From contig NZ_CP098806.1 in the NCBI RefSeq assembly GCF_023822005.2, positions 2,542,001 through 2,606,000 of the forward strand: a stretch of DNA of 64,000 nucleotides. The letters are read 5' to 3'. A program made the position numbers and the translations under genes. Of the stretch, positions 24,071-33,134 are shown in pieces (within the stretch, counting starts at the first letter, position 1; each line of letters opens with the position of its first letter). The stretch comes from Dyadobacter fanqingshengii (lineage in GTDB: Bacteria; Bacteroidota; Bacteroidia; Cytophagales; Spirosomataceae). The notes under the pieces were generated by a model. The model searched no databases. It was not told where the DNA came from and was given only the letters and a program-made list of their open reading frames with translations.

Positions 24071-25231
24071 TTAAAATGCTTCTCCCGTAAACAAATAAAA
24101 CCCCGGGCCATCTTTGGTAAAACCAACATCCAGCCTCAGGTAAATATCCTTTTTGGGGAAAAGCAGATAGCGCAATCCTACCCCACCGGACGGACGGACA
24201 TGCTTAAACGTGAATGCATTCAACTTCGGAGCCACAACAGCCGTTCCCGCAAAAGCCACGGCCCCAAACCGCTTACTGAACCCAAAAGGAAGCCAGCGGT
24301 GCTCCACCTGGCCAGCAAGCATATTTTTATCCCGATAACGGCCATAGTAATAACCCCGCATGATCATTTCGCCACCCATCAGCGCAAGCTGGTTGAAAGG
24401 AACATTACCCGAGTAAAAATTGCCTAGAACCTGCCACGCGAGCACATTACGTGCACTCACAGGATGCGAAGAGCGCACATCCACATTTACCCCTTGAAAA
24501 TTATAATTGCTTCCCAATCCCGAGCTGTATTTCAAAAAAGATATTTCTCCAAAAAACCCTTTACGAACATTCAGCACATTATGCCGGTTATCGTAAACCA
24601 AAGCGCCACCCAACCCTATATTCCGCGTCCCGTCACTTCCCAGAGGCTTGTCATAAGTATGATTGTCGGGTTGCTCAAAGCTTGTGTTATACAATTGCTG
24701 ATAGTCAATTTCGGGCCCTACGAACAAATTAGGCCGTATCTTTCTCAAAACACGCTGCTTGAATAGGATGTAGTTTGCATCAATCAATGCAGGATCTTCA
24801 CCAACAGTTTCGGGCCCAATTCCATAGTAAAGCAACGGAAACCGCTGAAAACGCGTCCGGCCAAGAAAAAACCATTTGTCTTTGTCACCATAAATCGCAT
24901 TGTCAAGCCAGATTCCATATTGTGCCTCCAAAGTTAAAAATGTAAAAGCCTGGATTTCGCTTAAACGGTTCAGCGTGTCCTTTTTAGCCTGAAAAATTAA
25001 CAGAGAGGAAAGACCAAACTCAAAACTGGTTTCCGGGGAATAGCCTAATGTCGGATAAATCCTGAAACTGGATTCGCCCGGGGCAGTTGTATCGGAAATG
25101 GTCTTTTGTACGAATTTTTTAAACCAACCTTCCTGTGCCTGCACGCGATAGCTGGCCGCAATGATGATAACGGAGACAAGCCACCAAGCTTTGATCTTCT
25201 TCAATTGATGTAACTTTTGATGAGAAAGCAT
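24071..25231 (-). CDS. BamA/TamA-family outer-membrane protein (surface antigen D15-like)
   Basis: A 386-residue protein with a signal (hydrophobic residues about 16-31, cleavage at VQAQ). The mature part is a beta-barrel without obvious POTRA repeats: YPTLGYSPETSFEFGLSSLL, then VYDNRHNVLNVRKGFFGEIS (the ...D.R....P..G/KG motif of the D15 family) and MGGEMIMRGYYYGRYRDKN, where the (V/I)RG(Y/F) motif of the barrel lid is visible as MRGYYYGRYRD. It ends with an aromatic residue (FTGEAF), as outer-membrane proteins do. POTRA-less relatives are common in Bacteroidota, role unknown. It converges on the MFS gene with 12 bases between. Confidence 0.87.
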   Translation of the reverse strand: MLSHQKLHQLKKIKAWWLVSVIIIAASYRVQAQEGWFKKFVQKTISDTTAPGESSFRIYPTLGYSPETSFEFGLSSLLIFQAKKDTLNRLSEIQAFTFLTLEAQYGIWLDNAIYGDKDKWFFLGRTRFQRFPLLYYGIGPETVGEDPALIDANYILFKQRVLRKIRPNLFVGPEIDYQQLYNTSFEQPDNHTYDKPLGSDGTRNIGLGGALVYDNRHNVLNVRKGFFGEISFLKYSSGLGSNYNFQGVNVDVRSSHPVSARNVLAWQVLGNFYSGNVPFNQLALMGGEMIMRGYYYGRYRDKNMLAGQVEHRWLPFGFSKRFGAVAFAGTAVVAPKLNAFTFKHVRPSGGVGLRYLLFPKKDIYLRLDVGFTKDGPGFYLFTGEAF

Positions 25232-25335
25232 TTACAACGCAGAAGATATAAAAACTGAGCCAAAATGCGTGAAGAGATTAAGTAGATCATAAATAAAAGC
25301 CCGCTTTCCCTTTTTAAACGACTCTGATCTCCATA

Positions 25336-27444
25336 ATGAAAAAATTTGCAGCGCTTTTTTGTCTGATATTTTTTACAAATTCCCTTTGTGCCCAGAAGAC
25401 TCCTGTTAATGACCTTTGGTGGAAAAGGAACAATTTGCGCGTTATCCAGATGAACCTGCCATCCTATGAAGCTGCGACCATCAATGCCGATTCTATCGTT
25501 GCCGATCTGATCACCTATTCAGCTAACACATTGCTGATCAATGCAGGCGGCATTATGGCGTTCTATCCCACCAAGCTGGATTTCCATTATACCAATCCTT
25601 TTATGAAGGAGAATGTATTGGGTGAGTTGATCAAAAAGTGCCATCAAAACAACATTAAGGTCATTGTCCGCTTCGATTTCAGCCGCGTTCACGAAAGCAT
25701 TTACAAAGCGCATCCCGATTGGTGTTACATTTCTTCAAAAGGCGAACGGATTATTAATACCGACATGTATGTGGTTTCCATTAATGCGCCATATGTCCAG
25801 GAAAAGGCTTTCAAGATCATTGAAGAGGTGATTGATATGTTTCCCATCGACGGAATTTTCCTGAATATGCCGGGTTACCAGGTCAATAATCCGTACGAAG
25901 GCAAATATCACGGCATTGACCAGAATGATTTTGACAAAAAAGCTTTTGCCGCATATGCCCATGGGAAAGTGCTTCCTACGGAGGAAAACAAAGCCGACAC
26001 GCTCTATCAAAAGTATCTCGAATTTAAGAAACATACGGTCGAAAATTGGTCAGAAAGACTGCACAAACTGGTTAAATCCAGAAATGAGCAGATCGCCATT
26101 TGCACGTATTCGGATAAGTTCGTGGATATTATCCGCCACGAATCGCAAAGCATGACCACCCTGCCCTACTGGCCTTACACGGCTTCCGACAATGTGGGTA
26201 ATGCCGTAAATTCCTTCCCGGATCACATTATCAGCAATGCCAGCATTCAGCAGATTTCTTTTCAATCGCGTTATAATGCGGTTGAGCCTCAAGAAGTTCA
26301 GATCCGGCTTTATGAGAACATTGCCAATGGCTCGGGGCTGGATCTCAGCATGATGGGCGATATGCGGGGATATGAGGATGAGCGTAATTATGAGGTGATT
26401 CGGAAGGTTTATGCTTTCCACAAAAAGCATGAGCAGTATTTTGGTAAATATAAATCGCTTGCCAAAATCGCCATTGTTGCACCCGGCGCCTGGCCTAATG
26501 GCGAGCCGATGCAGGAATATCGCGGCATCCAGCTCATGCTGCGGGAGGCACACATTCCTTTTGACATTATTGAAGACGGGCAGATCGGAAATCTGTCCGA
26601 GAAAGTGAAGGCTTACAAACTCATCATTCTTCCCGAAATCACTTATTTGAAACCCGAAGCCGTTCAAGTGCTGAAAGAAGCGAGTAAAGCCGGCACAAAC
26701 CTGATCGCCACTAACCGCACATTATTCGACAGTCCGGAAACATTGCAGGAATTATTTGGGGCAAAAATTGAGAAGAAAGACAATGACGGAGCGGGGAATT
26801 ATCTTGTGCCCGATAACAGGAGTATTTTTAAAAGTTTTCCGGGTCAGAAAATGCTTTTCTGGAAATTCAATCTGGGTCTTTACGATCTTTCCGGCGCCGA
26901 TCAAAAATTACTTCCGGTTTTGGCCAAAGGCCGCCCCGGCCCGCCGGAGATCATCGGAGGTCACGAACCAACCGGTTACTATGCACTGGGAATTAAAAAT
27001 CATGCGAAAAGTAAGGCGCTCATATTCCCGGTGAACCTCGGACGGATTTATTATATGCACGGTTATCAGGAACACAAAAATCTGCTTCTGGACGCAATTC
27101 ATTATGTTTTACCAGAAGCTCCACTAGACATTCAAACCAATGCGCCGCAAAGAGTTGAAGTTATTTTAAAGGAATTTGTGAAGAATAACGTCAGTAATAA
27201 AGAGAAGATTAACAGCGACGGCTTGATCCTGCATTTGGTCAATTTAACTGGGTTTAGCGGCAACACTTATTTCGAGCCATTGCCGGTTTACAATTTAAAT
27301 TTCAAAATCAAATCAGCCAAGAAACCAGCCAGAATCTTCTCATTAAGCAGTGGACAACCCATCAAATTCACTTACGACAACACATTCATCAATCTGACAA
27401 TAAGCAAGCTGGATGGATTTGAAGGTGTTGTGATGGAGTATTAA
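25336..27444 (+). CDS. Secreted glycoside-hydrolase-like protein (TIM barrel plus beta-galactosidase-trimerisation-like domain)
   Basis: A 702-residue protein with a signal peptide (MKKFAALFCLIFFTNSLCAQ). Residues about 30-370 look like a TIM barrel of the uncharacterised glycosyl-hydrolase-like families (GHL6-like): NTLLINAGGIMAFYPTKLDF, NNIKVIVRFDFSRVHESIYK, HPDWCYISSKGERI and FPIDGIFLNMPGYQVNN. Residues about 375-590 resemble the flavodoxin-like beta-galactosidase trimerisation domain (YRGIQLMLREAHIPFDII, YKLIILPEITYLKPEAVQVL). The C-terminus is beta-rich. Catalytic acids cannot be assigned with confidence; D174 of PIDGIF is a candidate. It is probably periplasmic or surface-exposed and acts on a glycan. 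The truncated haemoglobin gene follows after 31 bases. Confidence 0.7.
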   Translation: MKKFAALFCLIFFTNSLCAQKTPVNDLWWKRNNLRVIQMNLPSYEAATINADSIVADLITYSANTLLINAGGIMAFYPTKLDFHYTNPFMKENVLGELIKKCHQNNIKVIVRFDFSRVHESIYKAHPDWCYISSKGERIINTDMYVVSINAPYVQEKAFKIIEEVIDMFPIDGIFLNMPGYQVNNPYEGKYHGIDQNDFDKKAFAAYAHGKVLPTEENKADTLYQKYLEFKKHTVENWSERLHKLVKSRNEQIAICTYSDKFVDIIRHESQSMTTLPYWPYTASDNVGNAVNSFPDHIISNASIQQISFQSRYNAVEPQEVQIRLYENIANGSGLDLSMMGDMRGYEDERNYEVIRKVYAFHKKHEQYFGKYKSLAKIAIVAPGAWPNGEPMQEYRGIQLMLREAHIPFDIIEDGQIGNLSEKVKAYKLIILPEITYLKPEAVQVLKEASKAGTNLIATNRTLFDSPETLQELFGAKIEKKDNDGAGNYLVPDNRSIFKSFPGQKMLFWKFNLGLYDLSGADQKLLPVLAKGRPGPPEIIGGHEPTGYYALGIKNHAKSKALIFPVNLGRIYYMHGYQEHKNLLLDAIHYVLPEAPLDIQTNAPQRVEVILKEFVKNNVSNKEKINSDGLILHLVNLTGFSGNTYFEPLPVYNLNFKIKSAKKPARIFSLSSGQPIKFTYDNTFINLTISKLDGFEGVVMEY

Positions 27445-27475
27445 CTAGTCATGAAATACAAAGCATAACAAATTC

Positions 27476-27952
27476 ATGGATCAAAAACCAATTCCCACAT
27501 TATACGAATGGGCAGGCGGAATGCCTGTTTTTGAGACGCTTACTGCACTTTTTTATGAAAAAGTGTTGGCAGATCCGCTTCTGGAACCGGTTTTTAAGCA
27601 CATGTCAACCGAGCATCAGTTGCACGTGGCGCACTTTATAGCTGAGGTTTTTGGCGGGCCGGAAATGTATAGCACGCAGGAAGGAAGCCACTTCAAAATG
27701 ATCCAAAAGCATTTATCCAAACACCTGACCGAAGCCCACAGAAAACGCTGGGTTTCCCTGCTTTTGGAAACAGCCGATGAGATCAGCCTCCCAGACGATC
27801 CCGAATTCCGTTCGGCATTTGTCGCCTATATCGAGTGGGGCACGCGCATTGCAGTCCTCAACTCCAACATCGACGACCTGAAAATGAACCCGGAGGAGCC
27901 GATGCCCAAATGGGGCTGGGGCGTCCCGGGTGGGCCTTTTATTACAACTTAG
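27476..27952 (+). CDS. Group II truncated haemoglobin
   Basis: A 158-residue haem protein. Tyr27 (ALFYEKV) fits distal B10, His79 (KMIQKHL) the proximal F8 ligand and Trp92 (RKRWVSLL) the G8 tryptophan that defines group II. His79 and Trp92 are 13 residues apart, as in GlbO-type proteins. The C-terminus is extended by about 25 residues (EEPMPKWGWGVPGG). Functions of the group are oxygen, NO or peroxide chemistry. The 3' end overlaps the convergent esterase gene by 11 bases. It may be co-transcribed with the glycoside-hydrolase-like gene, without a known link. Confidence 0.9.
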   Translation: MDQKPIPTLYEWAGGMPVFETLTALFYEKVLADPLLEPVFKHMSTEHQLHVAHFIAEVFGGPEMYSTQEGSHFKMIQKHLSKHLTEAHRKRWVSLLLETADEISLPDDPEFRSAFVAYIEWGTRIAVLNSNIDDLKMNPEEPMPKWGWGVPGGPFITT

Positions 27953-29498
27953 GCGCCTCAGGCTTGTTGGGAACGTCCCAGCCATTTGCACCCCTCACAT
28001 TCAATTTCCGGCGATAAATTTTTTCATTGGCGGTGACGTAGATTGTGTCGAAATCCTTGCCTCCAAAAGCCATGTTTGACATTGCGCCATTTGGAGTTGG
28101 TAATATGGCATTAACGCGGCCTGTCTGGTCCAGAACCTGGATTCCTGAGCGCGTTGCCACATATATGCGACCGTCGCGATCGCACGTAAGGCCGTCGGCC
28201 CAGGCATTTTCATCATTATCGCGAACATGCAGCCAGCCGAATTTTTGTTTATGTTTCAATGTTCCGTCCGCCTGGATTTGATAAGCCCAAACCCAATGTG
28301 AAGCAGATTCCGTGGCATATAACAATATTTGGTCGGGAGTTAATGCAACGCCACTTGCGAAATGCAAGCCTTTGTCAACAACTAATTTTTCCCCATTCGG
28401 TTTGATCAGGTAAATTGTGCTGGATTTCTCCCCGCCATCTAACGATGCAACATATACATCGCCATTGTAGGCAATTATCGAGTCATTTCCGGGGATTTCC
28501 TTCGCGATTTTTTGCTTTTGATATTTGACTTTCGGCTTTTCCGAAGCCAGCTCCCAATCCTGCCCGGGAATGGGTATGGCACCAAGCATTTGATTCTGTG
28601 ATATTCCTGCTCTGACTGGTTTAGGCCAGTCTTTCCATAAATAACGCATTGCCTCCGGGAATAATGCTGTGCCTTGCTTGCCATTGTGGCCGCCTTCACC
28701 CCATTGGTGTTTTACCTCATAGCCTGCAAATGTTAATGCGCGGAGCATGGTCTGGTTTGCCATCCACCAGTCGCCCGCGTAAATGTTCAGGTCGTTGGCG
28801 CCATCCTGCAAGAAAATGCGGATAGGTTTCGGTTCATATTTTCTGACCAATGTGTGATAACGATCGGCGCCACGCAGACCAACATACGTTCCGATTGCGC
28901 TGTAAGCCCTGGTAAAAGCATCCGGCCTTTCCCACGCTGCCGTAAATGCGCAAACGGCCCCGCTGCTCGATCCGCCTATCGCCCGGTCATTCCCGTTTTT
29001 GGACAAACGGATCTGGCGTCCGTCGGTGGTTTTTTGCTTTTCAACTTCCGGCAATATTTCTTCCAGGATAAATCTGGCGTAAGCATCACCCAACCCATCA
29101 TATTCGAAACTCCTGTTAAACCGGTCATTAGCATCGCCTGCATTGGCCGCTTTTACTTTCCCATGCATCACAAAAACACCGATAGTAACCGGCATTTCGC
29201 CCTTATGGATCAGATTATCAAACACAACAGGCGCTTTCCATTGAATTCCGTCCTGATTGACATAAACACAGGCCGGTTTGTCGGGTTTGTATTGGGCAGG
29301 GACATAAACCCAATATTCCCGCCAGGTTCCCGGAAAAATTTTAGATTGCTCGAACGTGAATTTCAAAACCTCCCCTTTGGGCACGCCAGCCTGTTCTTCC
29401 GAAGCAGGATCTGCGGGATAGTTTTCCGCGGGTGCTTGCGCGGAAAGTATTTGTATGGATATGTAAAAAATGAAAACAAACGTGCGTGCAATGTGCAT
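27942..29498 (-). CDS. Secreted esterase fused to SMP-30/gluconolactonase-like beta-propeller
   Basis: A 518-residue two-domain protein with a signal peptide (hydrophobic residues about 6-19). Residues about 40-290 are an enterochelin-esterase-like alpha/beta hydrolase: WREYWVYVPAQYKPDKPACV and GGSSSGAVCAFTAAW, in which the middle Ser is the nucleophile. Residues about 300-518 form a six-bladed SMP-30/gluconolactonase propeller: IAYNGDVYVASLDGG, LHFASGVALTPDQILLYATE, AWADGLTCDRDGRIYVATRS. The pair could open an ester and then a lactone, for example in sugar-acid or lignin-derived ester breakdown (inference). The domain order is known from other Bacteroidota and Planctomycetes proteins. It is monocistronic, divergent from nothing near. 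Confidence 0.85.
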   Translation of the reverse strand: MHIARTFVFIFYISIQILSAQAPAENYPADPASEEQAGVPKGEVLKFTFEQSKIFPGTWREYWVYVPAQYKPDKPACVYVNQDGIQWKAPVVFDNLIHKGEMPVTIGVFVMHGKVKAANAGDANDRFNRSFEYDGLGDAYARFILEEILPEVEKQKTTDGRQIRLSKNGNDRAIGGSSSGAVCAFTAAWERPDAFTRAYSAIGTYVGLRGADRYHTLVRKYEPKPIRIFLQDGANDLNIYAGDWWMANQTMLRALTFAGYEVKHQWGEGGHNGKQGTALFPEAMRYLWKDWPKPVRAGISQNQMLGAIPIPGQDWELASEKPKVKYQKQKIAKEIPGNDSIIAYNGDVYVASLDGGEKSSTIYLIKPNGEKLVVDKGLHFASGVALTPDQILLYATESASHWVWAYQIQADGTLKHKQKFGWLHVRDNDENAWADGLTCDRDGRIYVATRSGIQVLDQTGRVNAILPTPNGAMSNMAFGGKDFDTIYVTANEKIYRRKLNVRGANGWDVPNKPEAPKL

Positions 29499-29540
29499 AC
29501 GAAGTTCAGGGTTAGATTAAATGTCAATTGGAATTACAAA

Positions 29541-30731
29541 CTATAAATAGCTCAGCCACCATTTCTTATTCCGCTCCCGGTAATCGCCAAACCACTTGCA
29601 GGGATAGTAAAGTGCCAGGACGATTGAAATCCATATCGCATACACCATTCCCAAGTTATATCCGAAGTCGGTGGGGCGAAATTTGAAGAAAAGTTCCGGC
29701 GCTGTAGCTTGTTCCCACGTGTAACCCGACGACAATACAGCGATCATGGTCAGCACGTGAATGAGGTAAAAATGCAGCATGAAGTAGAAGAACGGCACCT
29801 TTCCGTAGACAGTAAAAAAACGCGTCAGTTTCGTGTTGGTATTCTCGGTTAAGGCCAGTAAAATCAAAACAGGGCCGAGCGTCATGAGCGTAAAAATCAG
29901 CGATGGCGGATATTTGGAAGCATTCATGAAGGAAAAGAAAGTCCTTATGCTTTCCGTTTGGGCAGTCCAGGGAGCCTGATCTCCATAAACGTTCACAAGC
30001 CGCAAAACTATGAAAAGCACAATGGCAGCCAACCCTGATTGCAAAAGCAGCTTCCGTCGTTTTTGCTCAGGAAATGTGCGGTTATAAATCACTCCAAGCC
30101 CGTATCCCGACATCATGACGCCCGCCCAGGGCAAGATCACATATAGAAATGCAATGGTGCCGCCGTCGCCTCTGGGCACAAACATTCCAGCCCCTTTCAG
30201 AAAAATCCCGAGGAACAAATCGAGCCCCGATCCAGGCGTGGCCTTTACAAGATCAAACAGATTATGGCCGAAAATCAGCATCAAGCCTGAAATCAAAATA
30301 GCTTTGGGAGTAAAAAACCGAACAAACAGCCCCAAAACCAGCATACTGGTCCCCAATGCCCAGAGCACGGCGAGGAAAATGGTTTTGAATGTAACATCAA
30401 ACGAAAAGGCGAATGTCATGAAAGTAAGTTCCACGATAATGAGCCACAAGCCGCGTTTTAAAAGAAAAGAGGAAGTTTCGGCGGTTGTTTTATTTTGGCT
30501 GGATAAATAGGCAGAAATCCCGGAAAGCAGCATGAAAGACGGCGCGCAAAAATGCGTGATCCACCTCGTGAAAAACAATGCTGGGGTGGTTGTGCTGGGG
30601 TCCAGCGGATCGGCGGAGAATGCGGTAATGTGGAAGTAATCCCGGACATGGTCCAGCGCCATGATGACCATAATGAGCCCACGGATCGTATCAATAGACT
30701 TTACGCGCAAGGAGATTCCGTTAGTCGACAT
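29541..30731 (-). CDS. Membrane acyltransferase-like protein (heparan-alpha-glucosaminide N-acetyltransferase / DUF1624 type)
   Basis: A 396-residue protein with about ten membrane segments. The opening SLRVKSIDTIRGLIMVIMAL and DHVRDYFHITAFSADPLDP, then FFTRWITHFCAPSFMLLSGI, is the conserved R-G-L-x-x-x-x-M-x-x-D-H pattern of the DUF1624/HGSNAT-like family, which moves acetyl groups across the membrane onto sugars. Its C-terminus ends WFGDYRERNKKWWLSYL. The substrate is unknown; modification of a surface or periplasmic glycan is plausible. It lies downstream of the ROK kinase on the same strand with a 103-base gap, so it may belong to that sugar-related group. Confidence 0.82.
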   Translation of the reverse strand: MSTNGISLRVKSIDTIRGLIMVIMALDHVRDYFHITAFSADPLDPSTTTPALFFTRWITHFCAPSFMLLSGISAYLSSQNKTTAETSSFLLKRGLWLIIVELTFMTFAFSFDVTFKTIFLAVLWALGTSMLVLGLFVRFFTPKAILISGLMLIFGHNLFDLVKATPGSGLDLFLGIFLKGAGMFVPRGDGGTIAFLYVILPWAGVMMSGYGLGVIYNRTFPEQKRRKLLLQSGLAAIVLFIVLRLVNVYGDQAPWTAQTESIRTFFSFMNASKYPPSLIFTLMTLGPVLILLALTENTNTKLTRFFTVYGKVPFFYFMLHFYLIHVLTMIAVLSSGYTWEQATAPELFFKFRPTDFGYNLGMVYAIWISIVLALYYPCKWFGDYRERNKKWWLSYL

Positions 30732-30834
30732 ACAACCAAGATTTTCCGTTAAGAGTGATTTTAATTCACTTAGAAGCTTCGGAAATAGCTGGTTTACTGC
30801 TTATAACACCCCGGAATCGCCCTGCCAAGCGTAT

Positions 30835-31734
30835 TTACAAAAGAGCGGCCCCGAAAACCCCTGCGCTGTCGCCCAGTTTTGGTTTCAGGATCGGTGTAGT
30901 TACCACGCCTTTGTTGAAAATGTATTTTTTTATCTTTTCAAAACCCGCGGTGTAAAGCAACTCAACATTGCCGACGCCGCCACCGATTACAATCAGACCC
31001 GGATCAAGGACGTTGATTAGCGTAGAAATCGCGCGGCCGTAAAATTCAAGCAAACGTTCAATCGTCGCTTTGGCAAACTCGTCCTTGCCTTCATGATATC
31101 TTTCCAATATCACTTTCATAGTCCGCTTTTCGCCGCTCACCTGCTCGTAGAAGCGCTCCAATGCCGGTCCTGAAATAACCTGCTCAACACAGCCGGCTTT
31201 TCCGCAATAGCAAGGTTCGCCGTTCTCTTCCAGAATGTTATGCCCCCATTCGCCACCAATTCCGTGATGTCCGGCAATAATTTTATTATTAACTACCAGT
31301 CCGCCACCAACGCCTGTGCCCATGATCACACCGAAAACGACTTCCGCCTTTGGAAAATCTTTTCCTGCACCGATCAATGCTTCGGCCAGTGCAAAGCAAT
31401 TGGCATCATTGGCAAGCTGAACCGGAATTCCCAATATTTTTTCAAGATCCGCCTTCAATGGCATTCCATTCAGGCATATTGTATTGGAATTTTTCATTAA
31501 CTGCGAATCCGGTTCCAAAACGCCCGGCGTAGCAAAGCCAATTTTCGTTGGCAGCTCTCCTACTTGCTCGGCAACCTGATCGATCAGCTTTTTAATCTGC
31601 GACAATATATGTTCGTAACCGTTTGCCGATTCCGTTGGAAGTCGCATGCGTACAACCACTTCCAGGTTCCTGTCAGGATCCAGAACGGCACATTCTATCT
31701 TTGTTCCTCCTAAGTCTATTCCCCAGAGTTTCAT
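30835..31734 (-). CDS. ROK-family sugar kinase (glucokinase-like)
   Basis: A 299-residue kinase. The phosphate-binding motif WGIDLGGTKIECAV opens the protein, NDANCFALAEA holds the catalytic Asp, and GHHGIGGEWGHN with CYCGKAGCVEQVISG is the ROK signature with the His-Cys zinc site. It has no helix-turn-helix, so it is an enzyme rather than a ROK repressor. It probably phosphorylates glucose or a related hexose or N-acetylhexosamine. The gene lies 90 bases downstream of an MFS sugar transporter on the same strand, which suggests uptake followed by phosphorylation of the same sugar. Confidence 0.92.
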   Translation of the reverse strand: MKLWGIDLGGTKIECAVLDPDRNLEVVVRMRLPTESANGYEHILSQIKKLIDQVAEQVGELPTKIGFATPGVLEPDSQLMKNSNTICLNGMPLKADLEKILGIPVQLANDANCFALAEALIGAGKDFPKAEVVFGVIMGTGVGGGLVVNNKIIAGHHGIGGEWGHNILEENGEPCYCGKAGCVEQVISGPALERFYEQVSGEKRTMKVILERYHEGKDEFAKATIERLLEFYGRAISTLINVLDPGLIVIGGGVGNVELLYTAGFEKIKKYIFNKGVVTTPILKPKLGDSAGVFGAALL

Positions 31735-31824
31735 AATTATATGGCTATCGGCCGTAGGCTCCCAGCGGCCATTTTAATATTTAACAATTGATTTAATTCC
31801 TTAACAACCTGATCATTAACAGCA

Positions 31825-33069
31825 TTAAAGCACTTTGTAAAATTTGTATCCAAATGCAAAGATCACTGAATAGCAAATGATCGGTAAATAATAAGCGTGC
31901 GCTACGTCAGATTCTGCGACAGCTCCCATGGCAAATGGGAAGAACGCGCCGCCCACAACACCCATTGAAATAAATGATGAAGCTTGTTGCGTATGTTTTC
32001 CCAGATTTTTAAGTCCTAAACTGAAAATCGTTGGGAACATAATGCTGAAAAAGAAGTTGAGCATCAACAATGCAATGAAAGAAGGCCAGCCCCAGCTTTG
32101 CGCAATGATCAAACACATAATAATGTTACAGGCAGCGAAAACGGCTAACAAGGAATGCGGTGCGATAAAACGCATGAGGAACGTTCCAACGAAACGACCC
32201 GTAAGCATCAGCACAAAGAACAGGATCATATAATTGCCAGCTACTGCATCCGTAAAGCCCATTTTCTCATTGCCATAATTGATGAAGAACGCCCAGGTTC
32301 CAGCCTGTGCCGCCACATTAAAAAACTGCGCAAGAACAGCCCATTTGAAATGTTTGTGATCAAAGAGGCCCTTTTCAGGATGCGTATCGACATTCGCAGC
32401 GGCAGGATCAGCCGCAACATGCGGATCAGTAAGCGCAGGGACTTTTACAAAAGAAAATAAAACAGCGATCGTGGCAATGACGCTTCCGATCACGATATAT
32501 AATGTTTTTACCGAAGTAAGGTCTGTGCTGCCTTCAACATTGTTCCTCAAAAGGAAGTAAGAACCAACCGCCGGCCCAATGATCGTGCCTAATGCATTGA
32601 ATGCTTGTGCGAAGTTGATCCGCATATCACTTGTCCGCTGGTCGCCCAACGAGGCTACGAAGGGATGTGCAACGGTTTCTAATGTTGAGATCCCGCATCC
32701 CAGAATAAATAATGCTCCGCCAAAGAAAGGAAATGAAGCGGCTGCGGCTGCCGGAACAAAAAGGAAAGATCCTATTGCAAAAAGCGACAATCCGAAAAGC
32801 ACGCCGTTTTTATACCCAAAGCGCTTCATAAAAAGCCCCGCAGGAATCCCCATCACGCCATAAGCGCCGAAAATAGCGAATTGTACGAATGCTGATTGTG
32901 TTTTGGTAAGACTCAAAACGTGTTGGAAATGTTTGTTCAAAACGTCTCCCATCGTGATCGCAATGCCCCAGAACATGAACAGGGACGTAACAAAAATGAG
33001 GGTTATTAAATATCTGTTTTCAGTGAATCGGGCTTTTGTGGGTTCCACAGTTGAGGAATAGTTGCTCAT
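31825..33069 (-). CDS. Sugar MFS transporter (FucP-like, glucose/galactose type)
   Basis: A 414-residue protein with about 12 membrane segments. FucP-family features: SLFMFWGIAITMGDVLNKHF in segment 1, KTQSAFVQFAIFGAYGVMGI in segment 2, and RINFAQAFNALGTIIGPAVG, the Asn/Gln-rich motif of segment 5. Proteins of this group import hexoses or fucose with protons. The ROK kinase gene follows and an esterase gene precedes it, all on the minus strand, so a small sugar-uptake unit is likely. The sugar cannot be read from the sequence. Confidence 0.9.
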   Translation of the reverse strand: MSNYSSTVEPTKARFTENRYLITLIFVTSLFMFWGIAITMGDVLNKHFQHVLSLTKTQSAFVQFAIFGAYGVMGIPAGLFMKRFGYKNGVLFGLSLFAIGSFLFVPAAAAASFPFFGGALFILGCGISTLETVAHPFVASLGDQRTSDMRINFAQAFNALGTIIGPAVGSYFLLRNNVEGSTDLTSVKTLYIVIGSVIATIAVLFSFVKVPALTDPHVAADPAAANVDTHPEKGLFDHKHFKWAVLAQFFNVAAQAGTWAFFINYGNEKMGFTDAVAGNYMILFFVLMLTGRFVGTFLMRFIAPHSLLAVFAACNIIMCLIIAQSWGWPSFIALLMLNFFFSIMFPTIFSLGLKNLGKHTQQASSFISMGVVGGAFFPFAMGAVAESDVAHAYYLPIICYSVIFAFGYKFYKVL

Positions 33070-33134
33070 CTAGCTGAATAGTAAAATTTAATGTTAGGTA
33101 GATTCAATTTTTTCGAAATGTAAATTAGAGAAAT

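Noticed and set aside
26050..26667. A 205-codon minus-strand frame inside the glycoside-hydrolase-like gene
   Set aside because: Antisense shadow; the plus strand has a signal peptide and continuous domain text.
28854..29546. A 230-codon plus-strand frame opposite the esterase/SMP-30 fusion
   Set aside because: Antisense to strongly supported coding sequence; no recognisable domain.
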